In this document: positions 53,980 to 62,852 of the stretch, one piece after another
Layout of the letters: every line of letters starts with the position of its first letter
Position numbering within the stretch: the first letter of the stretch is position 1
DNA from: Lachnospiraceae bacterium M18-1
Lineage (GTDB): Bacteria > Bacillota > Clostridia > Lachnospirales > Lachnospiraceae
DNA length: 64,000 nucleotides
Reading direction: 5' to 3'
Assembly (NCBI GenBank): GCA_000403295.2
Contig: KE159605.1
Location: 376,845 to 440,844, forward strand
The notes under the pieces: generated by a model
Told to the model about the DNA's origin: nothing
What the model saw: the letters and a program-made list of their open reading frames with translations, nothing else
The model's database searches: none
Program-made: the position numbers and the translations under genes

Positions 53980-55182
53980 TTATGTGTTATTCGAATATCG
54001 TTTGTTAATATATACCATATAACTTGACGTTACAAGATGTGTTGGAAGTGATTGTACTGTGGTAATTGATTTAATGTACTCGCTGTCATCTGTTGATAAA
54101 TTGTCCTTATAAGATACTGTACCTGTTTCTGACAATAATAAAATATTTGAATCAAACATTTTATGATGATTTTGGCACATCCACAGACCGTTTTCTCCGT
54201 CAGTTGCAAAAGCTACCTTTTCGTCAAGAGAAAGCGTTGTTATTCTCTTGATATTAGATACTGGCCAAATGTGGGCTCCTTGAATTATTTCAGATATACC
54301 ACAATTGCAAAGCACACAATGTTTTTCACCAAGTCTATCTAATAAATGAGCATTAAAACGAGGAGAACGCAAACTATCATTTTCTTCTAATTCTTTACGT
54401 TCGATTTCATCATCTATATTTACGATATTAATATTACCCATAGAACGAAGAACTTCTAGACTGGCTGCAGGTAATTCCTTTAAATCTTTTTCGTTGTATT
54501 CATAAAGGGTTATATGATCCTCTGGCTGTGCTAATTTGCTAATTGCATAACAGATTAAACTTGTATCATATTTATTTGCACCATAGGTTTTTCCGAAGAT
54601 TTCATATTCGTGAGGTGCGTTTTTTAAAATATAAGTTGCATTGTTGCCGGAGTTTTTGTCGCCATTCTCTTTTCGTGCACGGATAATATCATCAATTGAG
54701 GTAAAAGCGTTAATTTGTCCGGCAAGAGAGGATGGGGCATTTATAAAATCAAATCCTGCCGTCCGCATTAAGCGATACATAAAAAGATAATATGGCGTTG
54801 CATTATTTCCACGACATGGAAGGAAGTAGAAATATAACCTTTTATCTTTATGAGTATTGGAATAAAATCTGTTAAAAGCTGTTGGAACACTTTGAATCCC
54901 CGAATTTCTACCTTCACATTTTTCGTCAGAAAAACTAACATATGTAACGGTGTTATGATATTGCAAAATTCCCAGTCGTCCTTGGTTATATTTGGCATCA
55001 AGAAATTCATCACAATAGTTATTTTCTACGAATTCGACTTCATAGTCCGACCTACCAGTGACTTCAATACATATTTGCCTCATGATAGGATCTGTCACTA
55101 AACTGTCGAAATATATACCGGTTTGAGCAGATTTTTGCATATTTCGTTTAATAATAAATTTCGGAATATCTCTATAAATCAT
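53980..55182 (-). CDS. HNH endonuclease, probable restriction enzyme
   Basis: A 400-residue protein. A C-terminal HNH nuclease is clear: Cys289-x-x-Cys292 (HCVLCNCG), GAHIWPVS with His304, then DGENGLWMCQNHHKMFD (residues 328-344) with Cys336 and His339/340. The first about 270 residues match nothing I recognise and probably recognise DNA. Its start overlaps the methyltransferase stop by 11 bases, so the pair is very likely a type II restriction-modification system. AT-rich unlike the core genes. Confidence 0.85.
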   Translation of the reverse strand: MIYRDIPKFIIKRNMQKSAQTGIYFDSLVTDPIMRQICIEVTGRSDYEVEFVENNYCDEFLDAKYNQGRLGILQYHNTVTYVSFSDEKCEGRNSGIQSVPTAFNRFYSNTHKDKRLYFYFLPCRGNNATPYYLFMYRLMRTAGFDFINAPSSLAGQINAFTSIDDIIRARKENGDKNSGNNATYILKNAPHEYEIFGKTYGANKYDTSLICYAISKLAQPEDHITLYEYNEKDLKELPAASLEVLRSMGNINIVNIDDEIERKELEENDSLRSPRFNAHLLDRLGEKHCVLCNCGISEIIQGAHIWPVSNIKRITTLSLDEKVAFATDGENGLWMCQNHHKMFDSNILLLSETGTVSYKDNLSTDDSEYIKSITTVQSLPTHLVTSSYMVYINKRYSNNT

Positions 55183-57037
55183 AATTTAATATAAGAATCT
55201 CCTTTCTTGGCTGCCCTGAAATACCAATAATGTCACCCAGTGGAATGTATGTGTAGCTATTTCTTGTCATCCATTCTTCGACAGCTGTATTTGTGCTACC
55301 TTTATGCTCTAAAACATAAGAGAGCATACATGGAACATTTTGCTGTGTCATTTCATCAATAAATGTAAATAATTCTTGTTCTAATTCATCATCCCAGCCT
55401 TTAAATCCGCGTTTCCCATCATTATAACTTCCTGTGGTAAGTTTATATGGTGGGTCCAAATAAAGGAATGTGTCTTTGTTAACGGATATATGATTACCCA
55501 GGTTGATGAAATCATCACTTAAAAAGGTGATGTTTTTTTCTTTGATAACACGGCTAAAACTAATTAATTTTGCGAGGATGCAGTCGTTAAACCATCGCAC
55601 TCCGGCAGTATTATTAAAACCATAATTACTGTTAAATCGGATTTGCTGTTGAAAGCTATATAGAATAATTGTAAATAGCATCCTTGGATCCTTTTTACTT
55701 TCGGGTAATTCATTATAAAAATCACGGGCTGATAAATAACTTTCTTTATTTCCCTTTTCGAGTTGATGTTTTTCTATGAATTTTTTTGCATAAATTATAT
55801 AGTCATAAGTATCATATTTCTGAAAAGATTCTATAAGTTGTTTAACAATAAAATTTATGTCATTATAAATAATATTGTTTGAAGCAGAATTAATTCCGAC
55901 ATTAAAGCCACCACCAAAAACATCTACAAAAGTATCTGTTGCAATCAGATTTTGTCTAATATATGGCATTACCTTTGCCTTGCTGCCTATATAATTTAGA
56001 GGTGATTCAAATATAATTTCATCTATAGGCTTTTTTTGTATATAAAAGAGATATTCATAGTGTTTTTTTTTGTTTTGTGATTTCCAGTTCTCGTATTTTT
56101 TATAAGGAATTTCTATACGCTCGAAAGTGCTTTCATATCCATATCGCTTCATTATGGCTTCGATGAAATCCTTACTCATGTCTCCATCATTGTTATAACT
56201 TAAAAATATGTGTTGAGCAGATGTTTTCGCGAGGATTTTATCAAGTAATATATGTACTTTATAGATTTTTGACCAATCTGAACGCATTTCGCTAGTGCTT
56301 CGGGAACCTGTTACTTTGCTTATTTTTTTAGGTCTATCATCTAATACCAAAGTCTCTAATAGATGATATTGAGTACCATATTGATTTTGTGTATATGGAG
56401 GGTCAAGATATAAAATGTTGCATTGTATATTCTCAATAATCTGTTCCAACTTATCAGTATATACGTCAATATTATGCATGGGAAGAATACCATCTGATAA
56501 ATCTATAAATTGAATATTTTTCAAAGCGCGTTCATCCCATTTTTTTAAAAATGCGCCATATACACCAGCAGTATTTGACACAAATGAAACTGATTCTATT
56601 AAACATGCTAGTAGATATCTATATTCTTCTTCGTTTATTTTATCATTTACATACCATTCCTCAATTGTTTGGCGAAAGTAATCAACACGACCAGCATTAT
56701 ATGCTGATAAATACATTCTATCTGAGCCACCGGGAGAATAATTTGTATAAAAAAAACCTTCGATTATATTCTCATTAGCATTAAAAAACTTAAACGGATT
56801 GAATCCCAATGAATTAAATGTACATGAAGCGGCAACCATACGACCATAAGCATATGTAGTTGCACAATTTAAACTGTCGTTTATTATTACATTACATGTA
56901 GTTTTGAACGCATTTGCAATAGATCCTGTCCCGCATAATGCATCAAACAAAATTGTGGTCGGAGTTATTCTAACTTTTGTAGATATGATATTTTTTATTA
57001 TATGTGTGATAGAATCTTTATTACCTAAATATCTCAA
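55172..57037 (-). CDS. Fused tandem D12-class N6-adenine DNA methyltransferase
   Basis: A 621-residue protein formed by two D12-type modules. Module 1 (about 1-335): MRYLGNK, motif I FDALCGTG (31-38), motif IV DPPY (212-215). Module 2 (about 345-621): NYIGSK, motif I FVDVFGGG (370-377), motif IV DPPY (528-531). This layout is that of M.FokI-type enzymes, in which each half methylates one strand of an asymmetric site. The start is TTG at 57037 behind AAGAAGG. Its partner is the overlapping HNH endonuclease. Recognition site unknown; strongly AT-rich, so probably acquired. Confidence 0.88.
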   Translation of the reverse strand: MRYLGNKDSITHIIKNIISTKVRITPTTILFDALCGTGSIANAFKTTCNVIINDSLNCATTYAYGRMVAASCTFNSLGFNPFKFFNANENIIEGFFYTNYSPGGSDRMYLSAYNAGRVDYFRQTIEEWYVNDKINEEEYRYLLACLIESVSFVSNTAGVYGAFLKKWDERALKNIQFIDLSDGILPMHNIDVYTDKLEQIIENIQCNILYLDPPYTQNQYGTQYHLLETLVLDDRPKKISKVTGSRSTSEMRSDWSKIYKVHILLDKILAKTSAQHIFLSYNNDGDMSKDFIEAIMKRYGYESTFERIEIPYKKYENWKSQNKKKHYEYLFYIQKKPIDEIIFESPLNYIGSKAKVMPYIRQNLIATDTFVDVFGGGFNVGINSASNNIIYNDINFIVKQLIESFQKYDTYDYIIYAKKFIEKHQLEKGNKESYLSARDFYNELPESKKDPRMLFTIILYSFQQQIRFNSNYGFNNTAGVRWFNDCILAKLISFSRVIKEKNITFLSDDFINLGNHISVNKDTFLYLDPPYKLTTGSYNDGKRGFKGWDDELEQELFTFIDEMTQQNVPCMLSYVLEHKGSTNTAVEEWMTRNSYTYIPLGDIIGISGQPRKEILILNYDL

Positions 57038-57223
57038 TTTTTGCCTTCTTTCATCCCATGGGGAGTATTATCTCTGTGGTTTTTCATCTGGAAGACCGAC
57101 GCCCCCTCACACGCAAATTTCCGTGAATTGGCACAGGGGGATACTTACGCTTATAGCAATGGTAGTATCACCCATAATTTTATAAAACATACTGCAACAC
57201 AATGAAATATAGCCGGATATATT

Positions 57224-57547
57224 TTATAACAGTTTTGCCTGAAACTTATGTTTTTGGCGTATTTTTCTTATCGAAAATTCAATACGGTTCGTTTTCGGAT
57301 TCACTTTCAGACGTATATTGAAATCAGGGATGCGCTCAATCAGCTTATTGAGCAGTTCCCCATAATTATCGTAAGCCTCTTCTGCAAATTCTCCATCCGG
57401 CGGCTGTTTTGCCGGATGGAGAATTTGATATTCGGCATAAAGTTCCATTTCTTTTATAAGATTTCCGCCAGCCGGACTCACGTCAATATCCAGCACACTG
57501 TGGATATTCTTGAATTTTTCAAAGAAAGGAAGCCCCCTGCCTGACAC
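57224..57547 (-). CDS. Hypothetical protein fragment
   Basis: An open frame of 107 codons, possibly starting at GTG (57547); the frame is open for some 16 further codons upstream without a start. Sequence contains LNKLIERIPDFNIRLKVN and ends with basic RKIRQKHKFQAKLL. Not recognised. It may be the tail of a larger gene lost from the island. The 57548-57748 stretch upstream shows nothing else. Confidence 0.4.
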   Translation of the reverse strand: MSGRGLPFFEKFKNIHSVLDIDVSPAGGNLIKEMELYAEYQILHPAKQPPDGEFAEEAYDNYGELLNKLIERIPDFNIRLKVNPKTNRIEFSIRKIRQKHKFQAKLL

Positions 57548-57748
57548 GGAATCATCGGAGGGAAAGTCTGGTTCATATCCCGTTTCTCCATATCGTTACA
57601 TGGTAACCGTGAGCGTAAGCGTCAGGAATTAAATTTCGGTTACATTATATCGTAAAATACCCTTGAAAACAATAGAGGACAGATAAATTGTTCAAAATCT
57701 ATGATACACCTAATACAGCATTGCGTAATTAACGGTGAATACTGTACC

Positions 57749-57958
57749 AGTGTACTGACCGCATTATATTCCAATAAACCTCCTTGTCTGATTTTCCATC
57801 GGACTGCGTTGACTTCAATCGACGATCAGGTCATAAGGAATCCTCCCGCAAGCGGGCCCCTCCTTGTGACAACAGTAACCACATCGCCTCATTCAGTCGC
57901 CTTGCCGATGAAAAATTATCCTGCGGAGTTTTACCGGATATAATGCGGTCAGTACACT
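57749..57958. mobile_element. 210 bp MITE-like element
   Basis: Perfect 21 bp terminal inverted repeats: AGTGTACTGACCGCATTA... at 57749-57769 and its complement at 57938-57958. The inner sequence is also roughly self-complementary (TTTTCCATCGG facing CCGATGAAAAA). No coding capacity. It abuts the DUF4209 remnant. Confidence 0.7.
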
Positions 57959-58211
57959 AGATATTATTTTTACTTTTAAGGGTTTACTTAATGAACAAGA
58001 AGGTGCTAATATAAGAAATGAGGTCGCACACGGAATTATTAGTGGAGCAGCATGTAGTTCTGGAGTATGCCTGCATTTTGGGGCTGCTGTGATTAAGATT
58101 TTATCTTTTACATCTATTCCCTGTTATGATATATTGAGGAATAGTGAAAGACTTAAACATTTTGAAGAACCGAGTAAAAATGCAGTGAAGATTATTGTAG
58201 GTAATTGTTAA
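57957..58211 (+). pseudogene. C-terminal remnant of a DUF4209-family protein
   Basis: Open frame with no start, reading LDIIFTFKGLLNEQEGANIR and NEVAHGIISGAAC, the conserved block of DUF4209 proteins. The 5' end is lost at the MITE-like element; the last three codons and the stop come from the adjoining IS. DUF4209 proteins occur in defence- or island-associated contexts; function unknown. Confidence 0.55.
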
Positions 58212-59169
58212 ATGATTTTGTTATCAATGTGGATAACTTTTCTACAAAGGCTTTTGAGAAATGAAATTCATCTTTCAAAAATCCATAGATCTCAATCGTA
58301 TCAAAAGCAGAATCCCCAAGGAATGTGTCTGGGTGAAAGTGAGGATGAAGCTGGAAGAAGTCGGATAGTATGGGTTTTAAAGAGGAAGAATCTCCGATGG
58401 ATTTATCTTCGTCTGGGGAATCCGATTTCTTTTCCACAGGCATTTCTGGATGTAGAGCTTTAAAGTCGTCATCAAGAAATGCAATATGGCGGACAATTCC
58501 AAGTCCATTCGTCAGCATGACAAATTTATCTGCGTAACAGAAATGCCCGTTGATATATTGTTGTTTCGCGTCCGGGCAGGAAGCGGCCTTGGAAGGCATC
58601 AGGCCATAGGCCAGTTTATAAGGGTCAATGTCAGGGTTACCCTTATAATAGGATTTGAGGCGACTGATCAGGGAATTCAGTGTTTTGGGATTATTTTCTG
58701 AAACATAAAGTTCAATCCCAGAGGTATCGAAGGTGAGCATACTGGCAAGGGAAGAATCTATGAGCTGGCAGATAGGCTCGGTATAATCCACCATTTGCTG
58801 GAACATCATTTCAATATAAGGCAGGAAGTTCTGCTTGAACCGGGTAAAAAGAGGAGCATCCGGAACTTTGGAGAAGCCACAGAACTCCCGGAGCTCTCTG
58901 CAAAGTGTGAGGAAAAGGATGAGCAGGGAATCCGAAGGGATAGAAAATATTTTCTGAAGGATAAGTGCAGAAAGGAAACCGGTGAGAGGGTAAAGGCGCT
59001 TGCGTCCCAGAGATTGATAAAAAGCATTGGTAAAAACGACTGGTATAAACTCAGAAATATCAAAGTGCTCATCCAGAAGCTGAAAGAAGGAAGGGGTATC
59101 TTCAAAGAATAGATCCTTACAATTAGAAAAAGAATCATTTAATGAAAATTGACGATATACAGTAACCAT
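58192..59169 (-). pseudogene. DDE transposase of the IS4/IS5/IS1182 type, C-terminus missing
   Basis: A 325-codon frame from MVTVYRQFSLNDSF. Catalytic Asp residues appear in MLTFDTSGIEL and FLGDSAFDTIEIYGF, but the glutamate-bearing C-terminal part is absent. The frame runs through the left terminal repeat and ends 8 bases outside the element, which implies an internal deletion that removed the true end of the gene. Exact IS family not resolved. Confidence 0.7.
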
Positions 59170-59299
59170 AAATTTTCTCCTCCGTTTATGTATAGAGTGG
59201 TTGTTGACAAATCTATTTAATCATAAGCGGAGAGAAAATTTATATAAAAGATGTAAGAAAACCTAGAAAAATCAAGGGATTACTAATTTAACAATTACC
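58200..59299 (-). mobile_element. Decayed insertion sequence with both terminal repeats
   Basis: Bounded by GGTAATTGTTAAAT (58200-58213) and its complement ATTTAACAATTACC (59286-59299). About 1.1 kb, containing one transposase frame that lacks its C-terminus. TA flanks both ends, a possible 2 bp target duplication. Confidence 0.65.
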
Positions 59300-59902
59300 T
59301 ATTTAAAATTTGTAAAGGAGGATTCCCACTTCAAAAAGTATTATGAAGGTATTTATATTCTCTTTAATACAGGGCTTCGTATCTCGGAATTTGTGGGACT
59401 TACAAGGGCAGATATAGATTTTAAGAATATGAAAATCAACGTAGATCATCAATTGCAGCGATATGCAAAAATCGGATATCGAATCGAGAAACCCAAGACA
59501 GAAAGCGGTATTCGTCAGGTTCCAATGACACAGGAAGTAGCAGATTGTTTCCGGAAGATTTTTAAATCCAGAAAATACCCAAAAGTGGAACCAATGATTG
59601 ATGGGTATTCAGGTTTCCTTTATCTGGACAAGAACGGAATGCCAACAGTTGCATTACATTGGGAAAAATATTTTCAGCATATTTGTCAGAAATATAATCA
59701 GATTTATAGGAATCAGATGCCTAAAGTAACACCCTATGTATGCCGACATACATTTTGAAGTAGAATGGCGGCGGCAAGGATGAATCCCAAAACGCTTCAA
59801 TATATTATGGGACACAGTGATATCAGTGTGACGCTGAATACATATACGCATCTTGGATTTGAAGACGCCATTGAAGAAATGCGCAGGATATCCGGTAACT
59901 GA
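59300..59902 (+). pseudogene. Tn916-type tyrosine integrase, N-terminus lost and TGA nonsense codon
   Basis: Starting at the IS junction the frame reads YLKFVKEDSHFKKYYEG, then LFNTGLRISEFVGLT (Arg of the active site), continues to CRHTF, then a TGA (59757-59759) where relatives have cysteine, and goes on to NPKTLQYIMGHSDISVTLN and TYTHLGF with the catalytic His and Tyr. Thus a dead integrase, the likely trace of an integrative conjugative element. The 59903-60090 stretch after it holds nothing recognised. Confidence 0.75.
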
Positions 59903-60099
59903 AAAGATGTGTAATGTATCAGTAAAAATACTTTGGGTGCAAACTGACTTGATTTACACCCAGATTTGCACCTTAGAGTAAAAAAATATACTATATTACA
60001 GTAACTTCTAAAAAGAAAGTAATATTATATAAAATACCAAAATCCCCGTAAAACCGCCATTTATGAGCATACATCCAAAAAAGAAAGGATATGAAAAAG

Positions 60100-60564
60100 A
60101 TGATCAAAATACTATTTGTCTGCCACGGCAATATCTGTCGCTCCCCAATGGCAGAATTTGTAATGAAGGATTTGGTAAAAAAAGCCGGAGCTGAAAAGGA
60201 CTTTTATATTGCGTCCGCAGCCACCAGTACAGAGGAGATAGGAAATCCGGTACACTACGGCACCAGACGGAAGCTGCTGCAATTCGGCATCTCCACGGAA
60301 GGAAAATATGCCGTCCAGCTTCGCAAAGACGATTATGGGAAATATGACTATCTGATCGGGATGGAACAGATGAATATCCGGAATATGCTGCGGATATTGA
60401 GAGATGATCCGGAGCATAAGGTGTCCAGGCTGCTGGATTTTACCGAACGTCCCAGGGACATTGCAGATCCCTGGTATACCGGCAATTTTGACATCACCTA
60501 CGAGGACATCTTAGAAGGCTGTGAAGCGCTCCTGCAGGACTGCTGGCTGCGGCTTCGCTCCTAA
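60100..60564 (+). CDS. Low-molecular-weight protein-tyrosine phosphatase
   Basis: About 154 residues from MIKILFVCHGNICRSPMAE, with the CX5R loop CHGNICRS at residues 8-15 and the general-acid Asp in DIADPWYTGNFDITY. The ATG at 60100 is preferred over that at 60091 because the AAAGGA site is too close to the latter. It marks the return to core-type sequence right of the island. Confidence 0.93.
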   Translation: MIKILFVCHGNICRSPMAEFVMKDLVKKAGAEKDFYIASAATSTEEIGNPVHYGTRRKLLQFGISTEGKYAVQLRKDDYGKYDYLIGMEQMNIRNMLRILRDDPEHKVSRLLDFTERPRDIADPWYTGNFDITYEDILEGCEALLQDCWLRLRS

Positions 60565-60600
60565 TGTAGTTGACCGCTGCTGCCGGCCCCCCGCCCGCAC

Positions 60601-60637
60601 TGCACTTTAGAATCCGAACCCCGGACTCTAAAGTGCA
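60601..60637 (-). terminator. Hairpin between convergent genes
   Basis: TGCACTTTAGAATCCG / CGGACTCTAAAGTGCA arms (one mismatch) with a short loop, overlapping the stop codon of the J-domain gene. No U-tract; possible terminator shared by the convergent phosphatase gene. Confidence 0.5.
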
Positions 60638-61332
60638 TAACTCAGCAGTCTTTTCAGGTTGTTGTGGAACTGCCTGTTCTGAGACTTCAGACGCAGGCGT
60701 TCCGTCCCAGACTTATCCTTATTGACATGCGCGTCATACTGCGCAAACAATGTGAGATAATTCGCATTTTTGTTGTGCCCCCAGTGGACCAGAACCCAGT
60801 TCATGGCCTCCGCATTCCAGTAATCAACCGGAATTTCCGCGCTTCTTAACACCGTCGTATATTCCAGCGCCTCCTGACAGAGCTCGTCCAACTGTGTACG
60901 CAGCTCCTTTTCCAGACGGCTGCTTTTTCCCAGCTTCTCCAGAATCCTTGCGGAAATATTTTTCCGTTTTGATTCCCGCTCTAAAAGCCAGGAGCTTCTC
61001 TTGACCGTTTCCTGAAGCTTCATAGCAGCATTCCAGCAGTTGACAAAAGAAAACTGCTCGTCCGTCTCTTTGGCTTCTTCTACCGTAAAGGTACGGAAAA
61101 CACGCGCCTTGTCCCCGCCCAATTTGCGGTCATACTCTTTCCGCTTTTCCGGATCCGAGAGAACCCGGTAGGCTTCCAGTATTTCCTGCATATCCTTCGT
61201 TGTATCTATATGATTATGCATATTGGCATCAGGATGGTAAATCTTTGCCAACGCATTTTTTGCATTTGTAATTTCTTCCGGGGTTGCCTCCCTGGAAACT
61301 CCAAGAACATTGTAATATGTACGACCTGACAT
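60628..61332 (-). CDS. J-domain (DnaJ-like) protein
   Basis: A 234-residue protein with an N-terminal J domain (MSGRTYYNVLGVSREATPEE, HPD motif in IYHPDANMH, EAYRVLSDPEKRKEYDRKLG). The remaining about 150 residues are helical, lack the Gly/Phe and zinc regions of DnaJ, and match nothing I recognise. Probably recruits DnaK for a special task. Confidence 0.85.
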   Translation of the reverse strand: MSGRTYYNVLGVSREATPEEITNAKNALAKIYHPDANMHNHIDTTKDMQEILEAYRVLSDPEKRKEYDRKLGGDKARVFRTFTVEEAKETDEQFSFVNCWNAAMKLQETVKRSSWLLERESKRKNISARILEKLGKSSRLEKELRTQLDELCQEALEYTTVLRSAEIPVDYWNAEAMNWVLVHWGHNKNANYLTLFAQYDAHVNKDKSGTERLRLKSQNRQFHNNLKRLLSYAL

Positions 61333-61510
61333 TGGAGTCCTCCCTTATATCATCATAGCCTATCTGCTCCATACCTACACAGATATGTCCCGCCAATCCG
61401 TATATGTTCGGCCGGCGATGAAATACGCAACAATAATATTACGCCACCAGGGAAGAAAAATCAAGACAGATTCCAGTTTTTGTGCATTTTCTGCGGAAAA
61501 GAAGTTACTG

Positions 61511-61545
61511 GTCCTCCGACCGATCACTGCGCTGATCAATCGGAG
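61511..61545 (-). other. Hairpin after the esterase gene
   Basis: CCTCCGACCGATCA / TGATCAATCGGAGG (two mismatches) in the 249-base gap between the esterase and the J-domain gene. No U-tract; may end transcription of the esterase operon. Nothing else was seen in this gap. Confidence 0.4.
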
Positions 61546-61581
61546 GATGCACATAAAAGTCGGTATTCAGGCTTCTTTCCG

Positions 61582-62571
61582 TTACTCCCCTCCCAGATAC
61601 CTTTCCAGATATTCATCCAGCTTATCCATATATTGCACATACAATTTGTTATCATTTTGCAGCCCATGTCCGGAATGCGGAAATTCGATATAGTCATAAG
61701 GCACGTTATTTTCTTCCAGCGCATCAATCAGGCGCTTTGCCGAATCAACCGGGCATACCTTGTCATATGTGCCGTAACCTAACAGCGCCGGCACGGAATC
61801 TTCTTTGACCCACATATCTGCGGAAATATCCTTGACTTCTTCCGCATAATCATGTTCCAGGATCATATCCTTAGTAATGGTCCTTCCGGACATCACACTA
61901 AATAAATTTGCGGCAGCTTCCGGACTTTTGTCCAGACCGTATGATGTCCAGTCCTCATGATAAAAACTTGCCGGCCCTACCATCTCGAATAACATTTTAA
62001 CAGGAATCGGAGAATCGTCTGCATCCCGATAAGCATAGATCAGCGCAAGACAGCCTCCTGCTGAACCGCCGGATATTGCCATCCTGTCCAGCTGATAGCC
62101 CAGCTTCTCCGCCTCTTTTACCACCGCCGGGATGCTCTCTTTGATCTCCTGGGATTGCGTATAAACATTTGCCTCCGGATGCTCTTCTCCGAACAGTGTA
62201 TAATTGATCCCCGCCGTTACATAACCTTTTGCACAAAGGTATTTCAGCATCTCTGCATCACCGCTTTTGTCTCCTGATGTGAAGCCTCCTGCATGAAGAT
62301 ATACGATCAGTCCATAGCTTTTCTTATGATTGTCTGCAGGAACATAGAGATCAAATTGATTCGCCTCCCCTTCTCCGTAAGGAAGATCCGTATAAACTCG
62401 CCCCACATCGTCATTCCATATTACTTTATATTTTTTCTCCAACGGATTATATGTCAATTTGATCATTACGGACACCGCAAAAACCACAAGAAATACGGCA
62501 ACGTAGATAACTCCCCACCGGACTCTTCCTTTTTTCCTGCCTTTGTCTGTCTTCTGTTCCCTGCTTTTCAT
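61582..62571 (-). CDS. Membrane-anchored alpha/beta hydrolase (esterase)
   Basis: About 329 residues from MKSREQKTDKGRKKGR; start at 62571 behind GGAGGGAATTTCCT. One membrane helix (GVIYVAVFLVVFAVSVMI) then a hormone-sensitive-lipase-like esterase: oxyanion motif YLHAGGF, nucleophile Ser in ISGGSAGG, Asp in YGTYDKVCP and His in FPHSGHGLQ. The ATG overlaps the stop of the 44-codon membrane protein gene (ATGA). Likely controlled by the divergent TetR-type regulator. Confidence 0.88.
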   Translation of the reverse strand: MKSREQKTDKGRKKGRVRWGVIYVAVFLVVFAVSVMIKLTYNPLEKKYKVIWNDDVGRVYTDLPYGEGEANQFDLYVPADNHKKSYGLIVYLHAGGFTSGDKSGDAEMLKYLCAKGYVTAGINYTLFGEEHPEANVYTQSQEIKESIPAVVKEAEKLGYQLDRMAISGGSAGGCLALIYAYRDADDSPIPVKMLFEMVGPASFYHEDWTSYGLDKSPEAAANLFSVMSGRTITKDMILEHDYAEEVKDISADMWVKEDSVPALLGYGTYDKVCPVDSAKRLIDALEENNVPYDYIEFPHSGHGLQNDNKLYVQYMDKLDEYLERYLGGE

Positions 62572-62702
62572 AGGAAATTCCCTCCAAATAGTGTACCGCC
62601 CAATAAAAAGTTCAAAAATGCCCTGACTGCCAGCCGTCCCAGAACTGCAGCTGCTATGATAATGATGATCAGAATGATGATGCGCTTTTGTTTTAATGTC
62701 AT
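62568..62702 (-). CDS. 44-residue membrane protein, first gene of the esterase operon
   Basis: ATG at 62702 with AAGGAAGGAG upstream. The product is basic then strongly hydrophobic (MTLKQKRIIILIIIIIAAA) and ends LLGGTLFGGNFL. Its TGA shares bases with the esterase ATG. The longer in-frame esterase extension that runs through this region is His/Ser-rich nonsense and has no ribosome site, which supports this small gene instead. Function unknown. Confidence 0.6.
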   Translation of the reverse strand: MTLKQKRIIILIIIIIAAAVLGRLAVRAFLNFLLGGTLFGGNFL

Positions 62703-62752
62703 ATTCCAAAATCTCCTTCCTTTTTCTTATCCATTTTTTCATATCCTCTGTA

Positions 62753-62781
62753 TTGACTGATTGATCCCTTCATACTATAAT
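62753..62781 (+). promoter_or_regulatory. Promoter of the tetR-type gene
   Basis: TTGACT (62753-62758) and TATAAT (62776-62781) with a 17-base spacer, 72 bases before the ATG. Confidence 0.75.
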
Positions 62782-62788
62782 GTGGCTA

Positions 62789-62818
62789 ATACATTTGTAT
62801 CGTCGAGATAATTGTATC
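62789..62818. promoter_or_regulatory. Candidate TetR-family operator
   Basis: ATACATTTGTAT (62789-62800) and GATAATTGTATC (62807-62818) are two short palindromic units located between the divergent promoters, overlapping the start region of one and the -10 of the other. Confidence 0.45.
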
Positions 62819-62838
62819 ACCAAATCAGCTTTTGTCAA
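62811..62838 (-). promoter_or_regulatory. Promoter of the 44-residue protein/esterase operon
   Basis: Minus-strand TTGACA (62833-62838) and TACAAT (62811-62816) with a 16-base spacer, facing the regulator promoter. Confidence 0.65.
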
Positions 62839-62852
62839 CAGGAGGAGAAAAA

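Noticed and set aside
61385..61693. Plus-strand open frame of 102 codons after the J-domain gene
   Set aside because: No ribosome site, overlaps the conserved end of the esterase gene and a hairpin, and has no recognisable sequence.
62571..62742. N-terminal extension of the esterase with a His-rich stretch (HHHSDHHYH)
   Set aside because: The frame overlaps a better supported 44-codon gene, lacks a ribosome site, and an internal ATG with GGAGGG starts the esterase.
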